From assembly GCA_026874595.1 (NCBI GenBank), contig CM049317.1, positions 861,108-925,107 of the forward strand: a DNA stretch of 64,000 nt, given 5' to 3'. The translations under genes and the position numbers were made by a program. Positions 51,116 through 64,000 of this stretch are shown one piece after another. The stretch is from Sipunculus nudus (Eukaryota; Annelida; Sipuncula; Golfingiida; Sipunculidae). The first letter of the stretch is position 1. Every line of letters begins with the position of its first letter. Below the pieces are notes generated by a model. The model did not search any database. It saw only the letters and a program-made list of their open reading frames with translations, and was not told the origin of the DNA.

Positions 51116-54100
51116 CCTAATGAAACTCTGTGGTACACATAACCTGTCTCACAACTTCTGTCAGCATCCTAATGAAACTCTGTGGTATACATAACCTGCG
51201 TGTCACAACCTCCGTCAGCATCCTAATGAAACTGTGTGGTACACATAACCTGCGTGTCACAACCTCCGTCAGCATCCTAATGAAACTCTGTGGTACACAT
51301 AACCTGTCTCACAACCTCTGTCAGCATCCTAATGAAACTCTGTGGTATACATAACCTGCGTGTCACAACCTCCGTCAGCATCCTAATGAAACTGTGCGGT
51401 ACACATAACCTGCGTGTCACAACCTCCGTCAGCATCCGAATGAAACTCTGTGGTACACATAACCTGCGTGTCACAACCTCCGTCAGCATCCTAAAGAAAC
51501 TGTGTGGTACACATAACCTGCGTGTCACAACCTCCGTCAGCATCCTAATGAAACTCTGTGGTACACATAACCTGTCTCACAACCTCTGTCAGCATCCTAA
51601 TGAAACTCTGTGGTATACATAACCTGCGTGTCACAACCTCCGTCAGCATCCTAATGAAACTGTGTGGTACACATAACCTGTGTGTCACAACCTCCGTCAG
51701 CATCCTAATGAAACTGTGTGATACACATAACCTGCGTGTCACAACCTCCGTCAGCATCCTAATGAAACTCTGTGGTACACATAACCTGTCTCACAACCTC
51801 TGTCAGCATCCTAATGAAACTCTGTGGTATACATAACCTGCGTGTCACAACCTCCGTCAGCATCCTAATGAAACTGTGCGGTACACATAACCTGCGTGTC
51901 ACAACCTCCGTCACTGAGCATTCTAATGAAAATCTGTGTTACACATTACGCGCTCACAACCTCTGTCAGCATCCTAATGAAACTGTGCGGTACACATAAC
52001 CTGCGTGTCACAACCTCCGTCAGCATCCGAATGAAACTCTGTGGTACACATAACCTGTCTCACAACCTCTGTCAGCATCCTAATGAAACTGTGCGGTACA
52101 CATAACCTGCGTGTCACAACCTCCGTCACTGAGCATTCTAATGAAAATCTGTGTTACAAATTACCTGTCTCACAACCTCTGTCAGCATCCTAATGAAACT
52201 CTGTGGTACACATAACCTGCGTGTCACAATCTCCGTCAGCATCCTAATGAAAATCTGTGTTACACATTACGTGTCTCACAACCTCTGTCAGCATCCTAAT
52301 GAAACTCTGTGGTACACATAACCTGTGTGTCACAACCTCCGTCAGCATCCTAATGAAACTGTGTGGTACACATAACCTGCGTGTCACAACCTCTGTCAGC
52401 ATCCGAATGAAACTGTGTGGTACACATGACCTGCGTGTCACAACCTCCGTCAGCATCCTAATGAAACTCTGTGGTACACATAACCTGTCTCACAACCTCT
52501 GTCAGCATCCTAATGAAACTCTGTGGTATACATAACCTGCGTGTCACAACCTCCGTCAGCATCCTGATGAAACTGTGTGGTACACATAACCTGCGTGTCA
52601 CAACCTCCGTCAGCATCCTAATGAAACTGTGCGGTACACATAACCTGCGTGTCACAACCTCCGTCACTGAGCATTCTAATGAAAATCTGTGTTACACATT
52701 ACGCGCTCACAACCTCTGTCAGCATCCTAATGAAACTCTGTGGTACACATAACCTGCGTGTCACAATCTCCGTCAGCATCCTAATGAAAATCTGTGTTAC
52801 ACATTACGTGTCTCACAACCTCTGTCAGCATCCTAATGAAACTCTGTGGTACACATAACCTGCGTGTCACAACCTCCGTCAGCATCCTAATGAAACTCTG
52901 TGGTACACATAACCTGCGTGTCACAACCTCCGACAGCATCCTAATGAAACTGTGTGGTACACATAACCTGCGTGTCACAACCTCCGTCAGCATCCTAATG
53001 AAACTCTGTGGTACACATAACCTGTCTCACAACCTCTGTCAGCATCCTAATGAAACTCTGTGGTATACATAACCTGCGTGTCACAACCTCCGTCAGCATC
53101 CTAATGAAACTGTGCGGTACACATAACCTGCGTGTCACAACCTCCGTCAGCATCCGAATGAAACTCTGAGGTACACATAACCTGCGTGTCACAACCTCCG
53201 TCAGCATCCTAATGAAACTGTGTGGTACACATAACCTGCGTGTCACAACCTCCGTCAGCATCCTAATGAAACTGTGTGGTACACATAACCTGCGTGTCAC
53301 AACCTCAGTCAGCATCCTAATGAAACTCTGTGGTACACATTACCTGTCTCACAACCTCTGTCAGCATCCTAATGAAACTCTGTGGTATACATAACCTGCA
53401 TGTCACAACCTCCGTCAGCATCCTAATGAAACTGTGCGGTACACATAACCTGCGTGTCACAACCTCCGTCACTGAGCATTCTAATGAAAATCTGTGTTAC
53501 ACATTACCTGTCTCACAACCTCTGTCAGCATCCTAATGAAACTCTGTGGTACACATAACCTGCGTGTCACAATCTCCTTCAGCATCCTAATGAAAATCTG
53601 TGTTACACATTACGTGTCTCACAACCTCTGTCAGCATCCTAATGAAACTCTGTGGTACACATAACCTGCGTGTCACAACCTCCGTCAGCATCCTAATGAA
53701 ACTGTGTGGTACACATAACCTGCGTGTCACAACCTCTGTCAGCATCCGAATGAAACTGTGTGGTACACATAACCTGCGTGTCACAACCTCCGTCAGCATC
53801 CTAATGAAACTCTGTGGTACACATAACCTGTCTCACAGCCTCTGTCAGCATCCTAATGAAACTCTGTGGTATACATAACCTGCGTGTCACAACCTCCGTC
53901 AGCATCCTGATGAAACTGTGTGGTACACATAACCTGCGTGTCACAACCTCCGTCAGCATCCTAATGAAACAGTGCGGTACACATAACCTGCGTGTCACAA
54001 CCTCCGTCACTGAGCATTCTAATGAAAATCTGTGTTACACATTACGCGCTCACAACCTCTGTCAGCATCCTAATGAAACTCTGTGGTACACATAACCTGC

Positions 54101-56560
54101 GTGTCACAATCTCCGTCAGGATCCTAATGAAAATCTGTGTTACACATTACGTGTCTCACAACTTCTGTCAGCATCCTAATGAAACTCTGTGGTACACATA
54201 ACCTGCGTGTCACAACCTCCGTCAGCATCCTAATGAAACTCTGTGGTACACATAACCTGCGTGTCACAACCTCCGACAGCATCCTAATGAAACTGTGTGG
54301 TACACATAACCTGCGTGTCACAACCTCCGTCAGCATCCTAATGAAACTCTGTGGTACACATAACCTGTCTCACAACCTCTGTCAGCATCCTAATGAAACT
54401 CTGTGGTATACATAACCTGCGTGTCACAACCTCCGTCAGCATCCTAATGAAACTGTGCGGTACACATAACCTGTCTCACAACCTCTGTCAGCATCCTAAT
54501 GAAACTCTGTGGTATACATAACCTGCGTGTCACAACCTCCGTCAGCATCCTAATGAAACTGTGCGGTACACATAACCTGTCTCACAACCTCCGTCAGCAT
54601 CCTAATGAAACTCTGTGGTACACATAACCTGTCTCACAACCTCTGTCAGCATCCTAATGAAACTCTGTGGTATACATAACCTGCCTGTCACAACCTCCGT
54701 CAGCATCCTAATGAAACTGTGCGGTACACATAACCTGTCTCACAACCTCTGTCAGCATCCTAATGAAACTCTGTGGTATACATAACCTGCGTGTCACAAC
54801 CTCCGTCAGCATCCTAATGAAACTGTGCGGTACACATAACCTGTCTCACAACCTCCGTCAGCATCCTAATGAAACTCTGTGGGATACTTAACCTGCGTGT
54901 CACAACCTCCGTCAGCATCCTAATGAAACTCTGTGGTACACATAACCTGTCTCACAACCTCTGTCAGCATCCTAATGAAACTCTGTGGTATACATAACCT
55001 GCGTGTCACAACCTCCGTCAGCATCCTAATGAAACTGTGCGGTACACATAACCTGTGTGTCACAACCTCCGTCAGCATCCTAATGAAACTGTGTGGTACA
55101 CATAACCTGCGTGTCACAACCTCCGTCAGCATCCTAATGAAACTCTGTGGTACACATAACCTGTCTCACAACCTCTGTCAGCATCCTAATGAAACTCTGT
55201 GGTATACATAACCTGCGTGTCACAACCTCCGTCAGCATCCTATTGAAACTGTGCGGTACACATAACCTGTGTGTCACAACCTCCGTCAGCATCCTAATGA
55301 AACTGTGTGGTACACATAACCTGCGTGTCACAACCTCCGTCAGCATCCTAATGAAACTCTGTGGTACACATAACCTGTCTCACAACCTCTGTCAGCATCC
55401 TAATGAAACTCTGTGGTATACATAACCTGCGTGTCACAACCTCTCTCAGCATCCTAATGAAACTGTGCGGTACACATAACCTGCGTGTCACAACCTCCGT
55501 CAGCATCCTAATGAAACTCTGTGGTACACATAACCTGTCTCACAACCTCTGTCAGCATCCTAATGAAACTCTGTGGTATACATAACCTGCGTGTCACAAC
55601 CTCCGTCAGCATCCTGATGAAACTGTGTGGTACACATAACCTGCGTGTCACAACCTCCGTCAGCATCCTAATGAAACTGTGCGGTACACATAACCTGCGT
55701 GTCACAACCTCCGTCACTGAGCATTCTAATGAAAATCTGTGTTACACATTACGCGCTCACAACCTCCGTCAGCATCCTAATGAAACTCTGTGGTACACAT
55801 AACCTGCGTGTCACAATCTCCGTCAGCATCCTAATGAAAATCTGTGTTACACATTACGTGTCTCACAACCTCTGTCAGCATCCTAATGAAACTCTGTGGT
55901 ACACATAACCTGCGTGTCACAACCTCCGTCAGCATCCTAATGAAACTCTGTGGTTCACATAACCTGCGTGTCACAACCTCCGACAGCATCCTAATGAAAC
56001 TGTGTGGTACACATAACCTGCGTGTCACAACCTCCGTCAGCATCCTAATGAAACTGTGTGGTACACATAACCTGTCTCACAACCTCTGTCAGCATCCTAA
56101 TGAAACTCTGTGGTATACATAACCTGCGTGTCACAACCTCCGTCAGCATCCTAATGAAACTGTGCGGTACATATAACCTGCGTGTCACAACCTCCGTCAG
56201 CATCCGAATGAAACTCTGTGGTACACATAACCTGCGTGTCACAACCTCCGTCAGCATCCTAATGAAACTGTGTGGTACACATAACCTGCGTGTCACAACC
56301 TCCGTCAGCATCCTAATGAAACTGTGTGGTACACATAACCTGCGTGTCACAACCTCAGTCAGCATCCTAATGAAACTCTGTGGTACACATAACCTGTCTC
56401 ACAACCTCTGTCAGCATCCTAATGAAACTCTGTGGTATACATAACCTGCGTGTCACAACCTCCGTCAGCATCCTAATGAAACTGTGCGGTACACATAACC
56501 TGCGTGTCACAACCTCCGTCACTGAGCATTCTAATGAAAATCTGTGTTACACATTACCTG
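50075..56560. repeat. Large duplication of about 6.4 kb, copy 1 (type II)
   Basis: Variant order is repeated in 56,561 to about 62,865 at offset 6,431 (left part) and 6,273 (right part). Shared rare forms include cctaaagaaactg (near 51,493 and 57,924), actctgaggtac (near 53,166 and 59,597), catcctattg (near 55,240 and 61,513) and tggttcacat (near 55,953 and 62,226). Private changes in this copy include gttacaaattacc near 52,157, cacagcctctg near 53,836 and cctgcatgtc near 53,397. Confidence 0.86.
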
Positions 56561-59500
56561 TCTCACAACCTCTGTCAGCATCCTAATGAAACTCTGTGGT
56601 ATACATAACCTGCGTGTCACAACCTCCGTCAGCATCCTAATGAAACTGTGCGGTACACATAACCTGTGTGTCACAACCTCCGTCAGCATCCTAATGAAAC
56701 TGTGTGGTACACATAACCTGTCTCACAACCTCTGTCAGCATCCTAATGAAACTCTGTGGTATACATAACCTGCGTGTCACAACCTCCGTCAGCATCCTAA
56801 TGAAACTGTGCGGTACACATAACCTGTGTGTCACAACCTCCGTCAGCATCCTAATGAAACTGTGTGGTACACATAACCTGCGTGTCACAACCTCCGTCAG
56901 CATCCTAATGAAACTCGGTGGTACACATAACCTGTCTCACAACCTCCGTCAGCATCCTAATGAAACTCTGTGGTATACATAACCTGCGTGTCACAACCTC
57001 TGTCAGCATCCTAATGAAACTGTGCGGTACACATAACCTGCGTGTCACAACCTCCGTCAGCATCCTAATGAAACTCTGTGGTACACATAACCTGTCTCAC
57101 AACCTCTGTCAGCATCCTAATGAAACTCTGTGGTATACATAACCTGCGTGTCACAACCTCCGTCAGCATCCTGATGAAACTGTGTGGTACACATAACCTG
57201 CGTGTCACAACCTCCGTCAGCATCCTAATGAAACTGTGCGGTACACATAACCTGCGTGTCACAACCTCCGTCACTGAGCATTCTAATGAAAATCTGTGTT
57301 ACACATTACGCGCTCACAACCTCCGTCAGCATCCTAATGAAACTCTGTGGTACACATAACCTGCGTGTCACAATCTCCGTCAGCATCCTAATGAAAATCT
57401 GTGTTACACATTACGTGTCTCACAACCTCTGTCAGCATCCTAATGAAACTGTGTGGTACACATAACCTGCGTGTCACAACCTCCGTCAGCATCCTAATGA
57501 AACTGTGTGGTACACATAACCTGCGTGTCACAACCTCCGTCAGCATCCTAATGAAACTCTGTGGTACACATAACCTGTCTCACAACTTCTGTCAGCATCC
57601 TAATGAAACTCTGTGGTATACATAACCTGCGTGTCACAACCTCCGTCAGCATCCTAATGAAACTGTGTGGTACACATAACCTGCGTGTCACAACCTCCGT
57701 CAGCATCCTAATGAAACTCTGTGGTACACATAACCTGTCTCACAACCTCTGTCAGCATCCTAATGAAACTCTGTGGTATACATAACCTGCGTGTCACAAC
57801 CTCCGTCAGCATCCTAATGAAACTGTGCGGTACACATAACCTGCGTGTCACAACCTCCGTCAGCATCCGAATGAAACTCTGTGGTACACATAACCTGCGT
57901 GTCACAACCTCCGTCAGCATCCTAAAGAAACTGTGTGGTACACATAACCTGCGTGTCACAACCTCCGTCAGCATCCTAATGAAACTCTGTGGTACACATA
58001 ACCTGTCTCACAACCTCTGTCAGCATCCTAATGAAACTCTGTGGTATACATAACCTGCGTGTCACAACCTCCGTCAGCATCCTAATGAAACTGTGTGGTA
58101 CACATAACCTGTGTGTCACAACCTCCGTCAGCATCCTAATGAAACTGTGTGATACACATAACCTGCGTGTCACAACCTCCGTCAGCATCCTAATGAAACT
58201 CTGTGGTACACATAACCTGTCTCACAACCTCTGTCAGCATCCTAATGAAACTCTGTGGTATACATAACCTGCGTGTCACAACCTCCGTCAGCATCCTAAT
58301 GAAACTGTGCGGTACACATAACCTGCGTGTCACAACCTCCGTCACTGAGCATTCTAATGAAAATCTGTGTTACACATTACGCGCTCACAACCTCTGTCAG
58401 CATCCTAATGAAACTGTGCGGTACACATAACCTGCGTGTCACAACCTCCGTCAGCATCCGAATGAAACTCTGTGGTACACATAACCTGTCTCACAACCTC
58501 TGTCAGCATCCTAATGAAACTGTGCGGTACACATAACCTGCGTGTCACAACCTCCGTCACTGAGCATTCTAATGAAAATCTGTGTTACACATTACCTGTC
58601 TCACAACCTCTGTCAGCATCCTAATGAAACTCTGTGGTACACATAACCTGCGTGTCACAATCTCCGTCAGCATCCTAATGAAAATCTGTGTTACACATTA
58701 CGTGTCTCACAACCTCTGTCAGCATCCTAATGAAACTCTGTGGTACACATAACCTGTGTGTCACAACCTCCGTCAGCATCCTAATGAAACTGTGTGGTAC
58801 ACATAACCTGCGTGTCACAACCTCTGTCAGCATCCGAATGAAACTGTGTGGTACACATGACCTGCGTGTCACAACCTCCGTCAGCATCCTAATGAAACTC
58901 TGTGGTACACATAACCTGTCTCACAACCTCTGTCAGCATCCTAATGAAACTCTGTGGTATACATAACCTGCGTGTCACAACCTCCGTCAGCATCCTGATG
59001 AAACTGTGTGGTACACATAACCTGCGTGTCACAACCTCCGTCAGCATCCTAATGAAACTGTGCGGTACACATAACCTGCGTGTCACAACCTCCGTCACTG
59101 AGCATTCTAATGAAAATCTGTGTTACACATTACGCGCTCACAACCTCTGTCAGCATCCTAATGAAACTCTGTGGTACACATAACCTGCGTGTCACAATCT
59201 CCGTCAGCATCCTAATGAAAATCTGTGTTACACATTACGTGTCTCACAACCTCTGTCAGCATCCTAATGAAACTCTGTGGTACACATAACCTGCGTGTCA
59301 CAACCTCCGTCAGCATCCTAATGAAACTCTGTGGTACACATAACCTGCGTGTCACAACCTCCGACAGCATCCTAATGAAACTGTGTGGTACACATAACCT
59401 GCGTGTCACAACCTCCGTCAGCATCCTAATGAAACTCTGTGGTACACATAACCTGTCTCACAACCTCTGTCAGCATCCTAATGAAACTCTGTGGTATACA

Positions 59501-62500
59501 TAACCTGCGTGTCACAACCTCCGTCAGCATCCTAATGAAACTGTGCGGTACACATAACCTGCGTGTCACAACCTCCGTCAGCATCCGAATGAAACTCTGA
59601 GGTACACATAACCTGCGTGTCACAACCTCCGTCAGCATCCTAATGAAACTGTGTGGTACACATAACCTGCGTGTCACAACCTCCGTCAGCATCCTAATGA
59701 AACTGTGTGGTACACATAACCTGCGTGTCACAACCTCAGTCAGCATCCTAATGAAACTCTGTGGTACACATTACCTGTCTCACAACCTCTGTCAGCATCC
59801 TAATGAAACTCTGTGGTATACATAACCTGCGTGTCACAACCTCCGTCAGCATCCTAATGAAACTGTGCGGTACACATAACCTGCGTGTCACAACCTCCGT
59901 CACTGAGCATTCTAATGAAAATCTGTGTTACACATTACCTGTCTCACAACCTCTGTCAGCATCCTAATGAAACTCTGTGGTACACATAACCTGCGTGTCA
60001 CAATCTCCTTCAGCATCCTAATGAAAATCTGTGTTACACATTACGTGTCTCACAACCTCTGTCAGCATCCTAATGAAACTCTGTGGTACACATAACCTGC
60101 GTGTCACAACCTCCGTCAGCATCCTAATGAAACTGTGTGGTACACATAACCTGCGTGTCACAACCTCTGTCAGCATCCGAATGAAACTGTGTGGTACACA
60201 TAACCTGCGTGTCACAACCTCCGTCAGCATCCTAATGAAACTCTGTGGTACACATAACCTGTCTCACAACCTCTGTCAGCATCCTAATGAAACTCTGTGG
60301 TATACATAACCTGCGTGTCACAACCTCCGTCAGCATCCTGATGAAACTGTGTGGTACACATAACCTGCGTGTCACAACCTCCGTCAGCATCCTAATGAAA
60401 CAGTGCGGTACACATAACCTGCGTGTCACAACCTCCGTCACTGAGCATTCTAATGAAAATCTGTGTTACACATTACGCGCTCACAACCTCTGTCAGCATC
60501 CTAATGAAACTCTGTGGTACACATAACCTGCGTGTCACAATCTCCGTCAGGATCCTAATGAAAATCTGTGTTACACATTACGTGTCTCACAACTTCTGTC
60601 AGCATCCTAATGAAACTCTGTGGTACACATAACCTGCGTGTCACAACCTCCGTCAGCATCCTAATGAAACTCTGTGGTACACATAACCTGCGTGTCACAA
60701 CCTCCGACAGCATCCTAATGAAACTGTGTGGTACACATAACCTGCGTGTCACAACCTCCGTCAGCATCCTAATGAAACTGTGTGGTACACATAACCTGTC
60801 TCACAACCTCTGTCAGCATCCTAATGAAACTCTGTGGTATACATAACCTGCGTGTCACAACCTCCGTCAGCATCCTAATGAAACTGTGCGGTACACATAA
60901 CCTGTCTCACAACCTCTGTCAGCATCCTAATGAAACTCTGTGGTATACATAACCTGCGTGTCACAACCTCCGTCAGCATCCTAATGAAACTGTGCGGTAC
61001 ACATAACCTGTCTCACAACCTCTGTCAGCATCCTAATGAAACTCTGTGGTATACATAACCTGCGTGTCACAACCTCCGTCAGCATCCTAATGAAACTGTG
61101 CGGTACACATAACCTGTCTCACAACCTCCGTCAGCATCCTAATGAAACTCTGTGGGATACTTAACCTGCGTGTCACAACCTCCGTCAGCATCCTAATGAA
61201 ACTCTGTGGTACACATAACCTGTCTCACAACCTCTGTCAGCATCCTAATGAAACTCTGTGGTATACATAACCTGCGTGTCACAACCTCCGTCAGCATCCT
61301 AATGAAACTGTGCGGTACACATAACCTGTGTGTCACAACCTCCGTCAGCATCCTAATGAAACTGTGTGGTACACATAACCTGCGTGTCACAACCTCCGTC
61401 AGCATCCTAATGAAACTCTGTGGTACACATAACCTGTCTCACAACCTCTGTCAGCATCCTAATGAAACTCTGTGGTATACATAACCTGCGTGTCACAACC
61501 TCCGTCAGCATCCTATTGAAACTGTGCGGTACACATAACCTGTGTGTCACAACCTCCGTCAGCATCCTAATGAAACTGTGTGGTACACATAACCTGCGTG
61601 TCACAACCTCCGTCAGCATCCTAATGAAACTCTGTGGTACACATAACCTGTCTCACAACCTCTGTCAGCATCCTAATGAAACTCTGTGGTATACATAACC
61701 TGCGTGTCACAACCTCTCTCAGCATCCTAATGAAACTGTGCGGTACACATAACCTGCGTGTCACAACCTCCGTCAGCATCCTAATGAAACTCTGTGGTAC
61801 ACATAACCTGTCTCACAACCTCTGTCAGCATCCTAATGAAACTCTGTGGTATACATAACCTGCGTGTCACAACCTCCGTCAGCATCCTGATGAAACTGTG
61901 TGGTACACATAACCTGCGTGTCACAACCTCCGTCAGCATCCTAATGAAACTGTGCGGTACACATAACCTGCGTGTCACAACCTCCGTCACTGAGCATTCT
62001 AATGAAAATCTGTGTTACACATTACGCGCTCACAACCTCCGTCAGCATCCTAATGAAACTCTGTGGTACACATAACCTGCGTGTCACAATCTCCGTCAGC
62101 ATCCTAATGAAAATCTGTGTTACACATTACGTGTCTCACAACCTCTGTCAGCATCCTAATGAAACTCTGTGGTACACATAACCTGCGTGTCACAACCTCC
62201 GTCAGCATCCTAATGAAACTCTGTGGTTCACATAACCTGCGTGTCACAACCTCCGACAGCATCCTAATGAAACTGTGTGGTACACATAACCTGCGTGTCA
62301 CAACCTCCGTCAGCATCCTAATGAAACTGTGTGGTACACATAACCTGTCTCACAACCTCTGTCAGCATCCTAATGAAACTCTGTGGTATACATAACCTGC
62401 GTGTCACAACCTCCGTCAGCATCCTAATGAAACTGTGCGGTACATATAACCTGCGTGTCACAACCTCCGTCAGCATCCGAATGAAACTCTGTGGTACACA

Positions 62501-62865
62501 TAACCTGCGTGTCACAACCTCCGTCAGCATCCTAATGAAACTGTGTGGTACACATAACCTGCGTGTCACAACCTCCGTCAGCATCCTAATGAAACTGTGT
62601 GGTACACATAACCTGCGTGTCACAACCTCAGTCAGCATCCTAATGAAACTCTGTGGTACACATAACCTGTCTCACAACCTCTGTCAGCATCCTAATGAAA
62701 CTCTGTGGTATACATAACCTGCGTGTCACAACCTCCGTCAGCATCCTAATGAAACTGTGCGGTACACATAACCTGCGTGTCACAACCTCCGTCACTGAGC
62801 ATTCTAATGAAAATCTGTGTTACACATTACCTGTCTCACAACCTCTGTCAGCATCCTAATGAAAC
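56561..62865. repeat. Large duplication of about 6.3 kb, copy 2 (type II)
   Basis: Tandem partner of 50,075-56,560. The 158-bp step in offset between 60.85 and 61.19 kb equals 54+52+52 bp. It removes the segment with cctgcctgtcac found near 54,680 in copy 1. The left junction is near 56.56 kb, where an acattacctg unit is joined to a different neighbour and one 54-bp unit is lost. Only a few single-base differences from copy 1 were noticed, so the duplication is very recent. Confidence 0.86.
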
Positions 62866-64000
62866 TCTGTGGTACACATAACCTGCGTGTCACAATCTCC
62901 GTCAGCATCCTAAAGAAAATCTGTGTTACACATTACGTGTCTCACAACCTCTGTCAGCATCCTAATGAAACTCTGTGGTACACATAACCTGCGTGTCACA
63001 ACCTCCGTCAGCATCCTAATGAAACTGTGTGGTACACATAACCTGCGTGTCACAACCTCTGTCAGCATCCGAATGAAACTGTGTGGTACACATAACCTGC
63101 GTGTCACAACCTCCGTCAGCATCCTAATGAAACTCTGTGGTACACATAACCTGTCTCACAACCTCTGTCAGCATCCTAATGAAACTCTGTGGTATACATA
63201 ACCTGCGTGTCACAACCTCCGTTAGCATCCTGATGAAACTGTGTGGTACACATAACCTGCGTGTCACAACCTCCGTCAGCATCCTAATAAAACTGTGCGG
63301 TACACATAACCTGCGTGTCACAACCTCCGTCACTGAGCATTCTAATGAAAATCTGTGTTACACATTACGCGCTCACAACCTCTGTCAGCATCCTAATGAA
63401 ACTCTGTGGTACACATAACCTGCGTGTCACAATCTCCGTCAGCATCCTAATGAAAATCTGTGTTACACATTACGTGTCTCACAACCTCTGTCAGCATCCT
63501 AATGAAACTCTGTGGTACACATAACCTGCGTGTCACAACCTCCGTCAGCATCCTAATGAAACTCTGTGGTACACATAACCTGCGTGTCACAACCTCCGAC
63601 AGCATCCTAATGAAACTGTGTGGTACACATAACCTGCGTGTCACAACCTCCGTCAGCATCCTAATGAAACTCTGTGGTACACATAACCTGTCTCACAACC
63701 TCTGTCAGCATCCTAATGAAACTCTGTGGTATACATAACCTGCGTGTCACAACCTCCGTCAGCATCCTAATGAAACTGTGCGGTACACATAACCTGTGTG
63801 TCACAACCTCCGTCAGCATCCTAATGAAACTGTGTGGTACACATAACCTGCGTGTCACAACCTCAGTCAGCATCCTAATGAAACTCTGTGGTACACATAA
63901 CCTGTCTCACAACCTCTGTCAGCATCCTAATGAAACTCTGTGGTATACATAACCTGCGTGTCACAACCTCCGTCAGCATCCTAATGAAACTGTGCGGTAC
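62866..64000. repeat. Type II satellite at the right window edge
   Basis: Ordinary type II array running off the window, with one 51-bp unit (near 63,370) and one 54+52 ttac-acattacgtg pair. Minor private changes are cctaaagaaaatc near 62,912, cctccgttagc near 63,219 and cctaataaaactg near 63,286. No other feature is seen. Confidence 0.85.

Larger units (their letters stand above)
1..64000. repeat. Satellite DNA array of 51-58-bp monomers filling the window
   Basis: Every part of the window except about 52 bp near 1.48 kb is a head-to-tail copy of one monomer. The 54-bp form starts acataacctg, carries cctccgtcag at monomer positions 21-30 and catcctaatg at 31-40, and ends in ggtac. In the example unit 169-222 the base counts are A15 C16 G10 T13, so it is about 48% GC with a clear excess of C over G on this strand. 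No inverted units were seen. Both window edges fall inside units, so the array extends beyond the window on both sides. This is the structure of eukaryotic satellite or heterochromatic DNA. The family is not one I recognise, and no cellular role can be read from the sequence alone. Confidence 0.98.

Noticed and set aside
1-64000. Several hundred open frames of 60-146 codons on both strands
   Set aside because: All are the same 18-residue repeat read through 54-bp units and ended by a 52-bp or other length variant. They overlap on opposite strands, have no non-repeat sequence and show no splice or promoter context that I could support.
1-64000. CRISPR array
   Set aside because: Repeats are contiguous with no unique spacers. 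Variation is scattered point changes, not distinct spacer sequences between constant repeats, and no cas genes are present.
1-64000. Tandem-repeat surface protein or leucine-rich-type repeat gene
   Set aside because: A coding repeat should keep length divisible by three. Frequent 52-bp and occasional 58- and 51-bp units break the frame, with TAA at the junction cataacc.
1-64000. Telomeric repeat, rDNA spacer or known alpha-satellite
   Set aside because: No TTAGGG-like units, no rRNA segments, and the period (54 bp) and sequence do not match the 171-bp alpha-satellite.
1-64000. Inverted segments within the array
   Set aside because: Every stretch examined carries units in the same orientation. 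Minus-strand open frames are just the complement of the same units.

Overview
The whole 64,000-base window is one tandem-repeat (satellite DNA) array. I find no protein-coding gene, tRNA, rRNA, CRISPR array, transposase or other conventional gene in it. The basic unit is a C-rich, G-poor monomer of 54 bp (example 169-222), mixed with 52-bp (277-328), 58-bp (2897-2954) and 51-bp (16121-16171) variants. All units run head to tail in one orientation, and both window ends lie inside the array. Dividing the length by about 53.7 bp gives roughly 1,190 units. The only sequence that does not belong to the repeat is an A-rich stretch of about 52 bp at 1458-1509.

A homogeneous, gene-free array with nested higher-order repeats (HORs) points to a eukaryotic chromosome: pericentromeric, subtelomeric or other heterochromatin. 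The commonest variant sites in the monomer are CpG dinucleotides, changed mostly to TpG and occasionally to CpA. This would fit a genome with cytosine methylation, such as a vertebrate or plant. I do not recognise the satellite family and cannot name the species.

Layout. (1) 1-16,100: monomer mixture type I, in which the 58-bp unit is always followed by a 52-bp unit starting acattacgtg. It holds the A-rich insertion and a tandem duplication of about 6.4 kb (3,782-10,185 and 10,200-15,643). (2) 16,100-22,300: mixture type II, in which the 58-bp unit is followed by a 51-bp unit (acattacgcgctcac) or by a 52-bp unit starting acattacctg. HOR copies here start at 17,441, 19,738 and 21,928. (3) 22,300-29,700: a return to type I, matching 5.67-8.95 kb and 12.08-15.6 kb. 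(4) 29,700-64,000: type II. It contains a 4,027-bp duplication, a 6.7-6.9-kb duplication (31.4-38.3 and 38.3-44.4 kb), a four-copy HOR with alternating 2,297- and about 2,190-bp periods (42.1-51.1 kb), and a 6.3-6.4-kb duplication (50.07-56.56 and 56.56-62.87 kb).

The 54-bp unit is a multiple of three and lacks stops in one frame on each strand, so it produces many short repetitive open frames on both strands. The 52-bp units break these frames every few monomers and none exceeds 146 codons, so I read them as by-products of the repeat. The main interest is the nested organisation: monomers, then about 160/214/322-bp multimers, then 2.2-2.3-kb HORs, then 4.5-kb HOR dimers, then 6-7-kb duplications. 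Other points are the CpG-centred variation, the dyad at each monomer junction and the one foreign insertion. Copy offsets were obtained by comparing the positions of matching variant patterns. They are reliable to a few tens of bases at the breakpoints, and percent identities were not computed.
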